From NCBI GenBank assembly GCA_021848865.1, contig JAJZTO010000116.1:1-7958 (forward strand): a DNA stretch of 7,958 nt. Direction: 5' to 3'. Position 1 is the first letter of the stretch, and each line of letters starts with the position of its first letter. The notes beneath the pieces are model-generated. The model was not told the origin of the DNA. It did not search any database and saw only the letters and a program-made list of their open reading frames with translations. This stretch comes from Myxococcales bacterium (GTDB lineage: Bacteria; Myxococcota; Myxococcia; Myxococcales; Anaeromyxobacteraceae). Positions 5,198-7,958 of this stretch are shown here, piece after piece. A program made the position numbers and the translations under genes.

Positions 5198-6444
5198 GGG
5201 ATCCGGTACCGGAGCAGGCGGACCTCGAGCGGCCCGTTCCACAGCCGGTGCGTCACCTCCGGCGCCCAGGGGAAGGAGCGCTCGAGCTGCGGGTTCCCGG
5301 AGAGCAGCACCGCCGACCACCCGTGGAAGCGCAGCACCGCCTCGGCCAGCCCGCGGTAGAGCCCCTCCAGCTTGCGCCGCCGGGTGGCCGCCTCCCGGCG
5401 GTCCTCCGGCGCCCCGCCGGGCCGCTCCCGGCGCCGCCCCTCGCCCGGCGGCCGCCGCGCCTCGCGCGGCGCGCCCTCCCCGCGGCCCTCCCCGTCCAGG
5501 CGCCCCGCCAGCCGCTCGCCGTAGGGCGGGTTGGTGCAGAGGGTGCCCTGCCCGGCGAAGGGCTGCACCTCCCGCGCGTCGCCCGCCTCCAGCCGCACGT
5601 CGGCCGCCACCCCCGCGGCTGCCAGGTTCCGGCGCGCCGCCTCCAGCGCCTTGGGGTGGAGGTCGCGGGCCACGATGGGCGCCGGGGCCCGGGGCAGGGC
5701 CGCGGCCCGCGCCGCCTCCTTCAGGCGGTCCCAGGCCGACTGCGGGCCGCCGCGGTAGGCGGGCCAGCGCTGGAAGCCCATGGGGCGCGACAGTCCGGGC
5801 GCGATGCGCCGCGCCGCCAGCGCCTGCTCGATGGCCAGCGTGCCCGAGCCGCACATGGGGTCGAGGAAGGGGAGCCCGGGGTCGACGCCGCCCAGCGACA
5901 GGACCGCCGCCGCCAGCGTCTCCTTGAGCGGCGCGACGCCGGTCACCGCCCGGTAGCCGCGCCGGTGGAGCGGCTCGCCGGCGAGATCGAGCGAGAGGGC
6001 CGCCTCTCCGCCCGCCAGGTGCAGCACCACGCGGACGTCCGGATCCTTCGGGTCGACGTCGGGCCGGGCGCCGAGCCGCTCCCGCAGCGCGTCCACCACC
6101 GCGTCCTTCACCTTGAGGGCGGCGAAGCCGGAGTGGGAGAGGGCGGGGGCGTCGCGCACCGTGGCCTCCACCGCCAGGGTGGTGCGGTCGGTGAGCCAGT
6201 CGCCCCAGGGCAGGGCGCGGGCCCCGTCGTAGAGCGAGGCGGCGTCGCCGGCCGGGAAGCGGCCCAGCTCCAGCAGCACCCGCATCGCCACCCGCGAGTG
6301 GAGGCAGGCCTGCATGCCCGCCTCCAGCTTCCCCTCGAAGGAGACGCCGCCGCGCTCGCCGCGGACGGCGTGGAGCCGGAGGGCCGACAGCTCGCGCCGC
6401 AGGGCCCCCTCGGTGCCCTTGGCGCAGGTGGCGAAGAAGCGCAT
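5194..6444 (-). CDS. rlmL: RlmL-type 23S rRNA guanine-N2 methyltransferase (THUMP + UPF0020)
   Basis: Cytosolic SAM-dependent enzyme expected to make N2-methylguanine in 23S rRNA (G2445 in E. coli). It lacks the RlmK half found fused in E. coli. The 416 residues comprise a short N-terminal domain beginning MRFFATCAKGTEGALRREL, a THUMP RNA-binding domain (about 37-155) and a Rossmann-like methyltransferase domain with the SAM motif LDPMCGSGT (194-202) and catalytic NPPYGERL (305-312). A charged, low-complexity Arg/Gly/Glu insert (about 313-361) separates the catalytic motif from the LYRGL helix, where relatives have only a few residues. ATG 6444 is preferred over an in-frame GTG at 6453, since family members begin close to this position and a -10-like hexamer overlaps the GTG. 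Its TAG overlaps the stop of the convergent thioredoxin-like gene. RlmL versus another THUMP-type m2G enzyme is the only real ambiguity. Confidence 0.88.
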   Translation of the reverse strand: MRFFATCAKGTEGALRRELSALRLHAVRGERGGVSFEGKLEAGMQACLHSRVAMRVLLELGRFPAGDAASLYDGARALPWGDWLTDRTTLAVEATVRDAPALSHSGFAALKVKDAVVDALRERLGARPDVDPKDPDVRVVLHLAGGEAALSLDLAGEPLHRRGYRAVTGVAPLKETLAAAVLSLGGVDPGLPFLDPMCGSGTLAIEQALAARRIAPGLSRPMGFQRWPAYRGGPQSAWDRLKEAARAAALPRAPAPIVARDLHPKALEAARRNLAAAGVAADVRLEAGDAREVQPFAGQGTLCTNPPYGERLAGRLDGEGRGEGAPREARRPPGEGRRRERPGGAPEDRREAATRRRKLEGLYRGLAEAVLRFHGWSAVLLSGNPQLERSFPWAPEVTHRLWNGPLEVRLLRYRIP

Positions 6445-6451
6445 GGCGCGC

Positions 6452-6457
6452 ACCTTA
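6452..6457 (-). promoter_or_regulatory. -10-like hexamer TAAGGT for the methyltransferase gene
   Basis: TAAGGT fits TANNNT and ends seven bases before ATG 6444. It overlaps the upstream in-frame GTG (6453), which argues against that GTG as the start. No clear -35 is visible. The gene lies 52 bases downstream of the cyclase gene, so cotranscription is also possible. Confidence 0.4.
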
Positions 6458-6496
6458 CCCGGCCCGGGGAGGCCGCGGTAGGCGGGCCGCGCGGCG

Positions 6497-7447
6497 TCAG
6501 GCGTTGCCGGCGGCGGCGGGGCGGGGCCGGACGTCGAGCCGGACGGCGTTCTTCCCGCTCCGCTTGGCCTCGTACATGAGCTGGTCGGCGGGGAGCATCA
6601 TCTCGTCCACCGATCGCGGCGGGGAGAGGAAGGTGACGGCGCCGACGCTGAAGGTGACGTCGTAGCCGTTCCCGGCGATGGCCGCCGCCAGCGCCGAGCG
6701 GACGCGGTCCAGCAACGCCTCGGCCGCGGCGCCGTCGGTCTCGACGAGCATCAGGCCGAACTCGTCGCCCCCCAGCCGGCCCACCACGTCGACGGCGCGG
6801 GTGGCGCCGCGCAGCGTCGCCGCCAGGCTCACCAGCAGGGCGTCGCCGCGGGCGTGACCCTGCTGGTCGTTCACCCGCTTGAAGTCGTCGATGTCCAGGT
6901 AGGCCACGGTCAGCGGGCGGCCGGTGCGCCGCGCCCGCTCCAGCTCCACCGCCGCCATCTCCCGGAAGGCGCGCCGGTTGGCGACGGCGGTGAGCGGGTC
7001 GGTGCGCGCCGCCTGCTGCTCGGCCGCCAGCCGAGCCTGCAGCGCCGCCAGCAGCAGCACGAGCGCCATGAAGGTGCCGAGCTGGACGGTGACGTTCCAG
7101 GCGATCACCGCCGCGGGGAGCCGCTCCTGCCGGGCCAGGACGTCCACGGCGGTGGAGAGCACCGCGCTGGCCACCGACAGGGCGGTGGCCGCCCAGAACC
7201 CGGAGAACCAGGTCGCCAGCCCGATGGGGCCCAGGTACAGGAGCGTGAAGTTCACGTCCGAGCCGGTGAGCAGGTCGCCGACGGCGACGCAGCCGGTGAG
7301 CGCGACGGAGACCAGCAGGGTCCCGCCGCGGCTGAACCCGGCGACGGCGTCGAGCAGGCCGCCGCCCGGACCGCGCCCAGGGCCGTCCCGGCCCTCGGCC
7401 GGGACCGTGGCCTCCTCATCCTTCCGGAATTTCGGCGGCTTGACCAA
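6497..7447 (-). CDS. Membrane-bound diguanylate cyclase (GGDEF domain with I-site)
   Basis: Makes the second messenger c-di-GMP from two GTP at the cytoplasmic membrane. The 316-residue product has a charged N-terminal tail, then about four hydrophobic segments (roughly 42-60, 65-82, 84-104 and 111-137) resembling a small membrane sensor, a short helix, and a complete GGDEF domain (about 147-305). Motifs seen are DPLT (150-153), YLDIDDFKRVND (183-194), the intact active site GGDEF (226-230), and an RxxD inhibitory site (R217, D220) exactly five residues before it. It is therefore expected to be active and product-inhibited. No receiver, PAS or EAL domain is present. The start is uncertain: no ATG is in frame near the first membrane segment, and TTG 7447 (M-VKPPKFRK) is the best fit. 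It is divergent from a response regulator. The sensed signal is unknown. Confidence 0.88.
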   Translation of the reverse strand: MVKPPKFRKDEEATVPAEGRDGPGRGPGGGLLDAVAGFSRGGTLLVSVALTGCVAVGDLLTGSDVNFTLLYLGPIGLATWFSGFWAATALSVASAVLSTAVDVLARQERLPAAVIAWNVTVQLGTFMALVLLLAALQARLAAEQQAARTDPLTAVANRRAFREMAAVELERARRTGRPLTVAYLDIDDFKRVNDQQGHARGDALLVSLAATLRGATRAVDVVGRLGGDEFGLMLVETDGAAAEALLDRVRSALAAAIAGNGYDVTFSVGAVTFLSPPRSVDEMMLPADQLMYEAKRSGKNAVRLDVRPRPAAAGNA

Positions 7448-7534
7448 GGACGCTTCCCACGCCCCCCCTCGGGGCGATCCCCGGGACCGGCGGCCCGGGC
7501 CCGCGGCCCGGGAGCGCCGGAACTCCCCGATCAG

Positions 7535-7563
7535 ATGATAGGTCCCGCGTGGGAGGGATGCCA
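7535..7563 (-). promoter_or_regulatory. Possible promoter for the diguanylate cyclase gene
   Basis: On the minus strand TATCAT (7540-7535) matches TANNNT. TGGCAT lies 17 bases upstream (7563-7558), or CTGGCA with 18-base spacing. This would give a leader of about 80 bases before TTG 7447. The leader is very GC-rich with inverted repeats around 7481-7512. Evidence is by consensus only. Confidence 0.35.
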
Positions 7564-7614
7564 GGCGCCCCTCCCGGGGGAGCGCGATCCCGTCACGCCC
7601 ATGACACGGGAACG

Positions 7615-7644
7615 TTGCACGACGGCCACCTTCTCGTGCTCTAT
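7615..7644 (+). promoter_or_regulatory. Possible promoter of the response regulator gene
   Basis: TTGCAC (7615-7620), an 18-base spacer and CTCTAT (7639-7644) form a weak -35/-10 pair. The -10 ends seven bases before GTG 7652. If real, it overlaps the in-frame ATG at 7643, so the GTG would be the start on a leaderless message. The inverted repeat GTCA-N6-TGAC (7592-7605) lies just upstream and may be a regulator site. Confidence 0.38.
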
Positions 7645-7651
7645 GGGTGCC

Positions 7652-7958
7652 GTGTCCAGCGTACTCATCGTCGAGGACGAGCGCGACCTGCTCTCCCTGC
7701 TCGACTTCAACCTGCGCCAGGCCGGCTTCGAGACCCTGCTCGCCTCCACCGCCGAGGAGGCGCTGGCCCACGTCCGCCGCCGGGTCCCCGACCTGGTGGT
7801 GCTGGACCTGATGCTGCCCGACCTGCCCGGGACCGAGGTGTGCCGCCGCATCAAGGGAGCGGAGCGCACCCGGAACGTCCCGGTGGTGATGCTCACCGCC
7901 AAGGGGGAGGAGGTGGACCGGGTGGTCGGCTTCGAGCTGGGGGCCGACGACTACGTCA
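7652..7958 (+). CDS. PhoB/OmpR-type response regulator, receiver domain only (cut by window edge)
   Basis: Cytosolic two-component response regulator, expected to be phosphorylated by a histidine kinase and to bind DNA through a C-terminal winged helix that lies beyond the window. The 102 residues present form almost the whole receiver domain: acidic pocket E8-D9-E10, phospho-acceptor D52 (in LVVLDLMLPDLPG), the switch T82 and the conserved K84 in VVMLTAKGEEVDR, then GFELGADDYV. This last run closely resembles PhoB-family regulators, so phosphate control is a reasonable guess. Without the output domain and kinase the symbol is withheld. The start is GTG 7652 or in-frame ATG 7643 (three residues longer); neither has a Shine-Dalgarno, and CTCTAT favours the GTG. 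It is transcribed away from the diguanylate cyclase across a roughly 200-base shared upstream region. Confidence 0.88.
   Translation, partial: MSSVLIVEDERDLLSLLDFNLRQAGFETLLASTAEEALAHVRRRVPDLVVLDLMLPDLPGTEVCRRIKGAERTRNVPVVMLTAKGEEVDRVVGFELGADDYV

Noticed and set aside
6461..6488. Inverted repeat GGCCCG-N16-CGGGCC between the cyclase and methyltransferase genes as a terminator
   Set aside because: Only 6-base arms with a long loop and no T-run; too weak to call in such GC-rich DNA.
996..6579. Very long open frames (up to about 1000 codons) on both strands overlapping the called genes
   Set aside because: They arise because TA-containing stops are rare in DNA this GC-rich. Their products are Arg/Gly/Pro/Ala-rich with no domains, while the called frames carry clear family motifs and GC-saturated third positions.
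7589..7608. Pho box upstream of the PhoB-like gene
   Set aside because: One TGTCAT half-site can be seen on the minus strand, but the second half 11 bases away matches at only half of its positions.
7602..7620. Sigma-54 promoter (TGACAC ... TTGCA) before the response regulator
   Set aside because: The spacing is two bases too long and the -24 GG is GA.

Overview
This is a very GC-rich window (roughly three quarters G+C, with GC-saturated third codon positions). The gene content is ordinary bacterial housekeeping and signalling. Base composition and gene style suggest a myxobacterium of the Anaeromyxobacter type, but that is an inference from composition and protein flavour, not a database result. 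There is no rRNA, tRNA, CRISPR array or insertion sequence. Nearly every base is coding and no gene-free gap exceeds about 200 bases.

Layout. Bases 1-957 (-): 5'-complete but edge-truncated membrane metallophosphoesterase. 1065-1526 (-): small secreted Pro/Trp/Arg-rich protein of unknown function, followed by a double hairpin. 1599-1943 (-): pterin-4a-carbinolamine dehydratase. 2056-2421 (+): DUF423 (YgdD-type) membrane protein. 2476-3837 (+): POT/PTR2 proton-coupled peptide transporter. 3878-5197 (+): thioredoxin-fold plus helical-repeat protein with an in-frame TGA at its active site. 5194-6444 (-): RlmL-type 23S rRNA guanine-N2 methyltransferase. 6497-7447 (-): membrane diguanylate cyclase. 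7652 to the window end (+): PhoB-like response regulator, divergent from the cyclase.

The main result is the gene at 3878-5197. Its frame reads Trp-Thr-Pro-Trp, then TGA (4028-4030), then His-Thr-Cys, and continues for 388 more codons to a TAG. The TGA falls exactly on the N-terminal cysteine of a thioredoxin CxxC motif, and the cis-proline half of the fold follows downstream. This is the signature of a selenocysteine (UxxC) thioredoxin-like selenoprotein. Ordinary annotation would start it at the ATG at 4046 and lose the signal region and the catalytic site. A strong hairpin lies at the right distance for a SECIS, but its loop is not canonical, so the recoding signal is unproven.

A second, window-wide pattern is that most start codons have no Shine-Dalgarno sequence. 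Instead they have a -10-like AT-rich hexamer ending 7-10 bases upstream (TAGAGT, TTAGAT, TACCAT, CAACAT, TATCCT, TAAGGT, CTCTAT). This suggests mostly leaderless, single-gene transcripts. The small secreted protein is the exception, with a clear GGAGG site. The genes do not form one pathway: they look like independently transcribed units for peptide uptake, thiol/selenol redox, rRNA modification, pterin recycling and c-di-GMP or two-component signalling.
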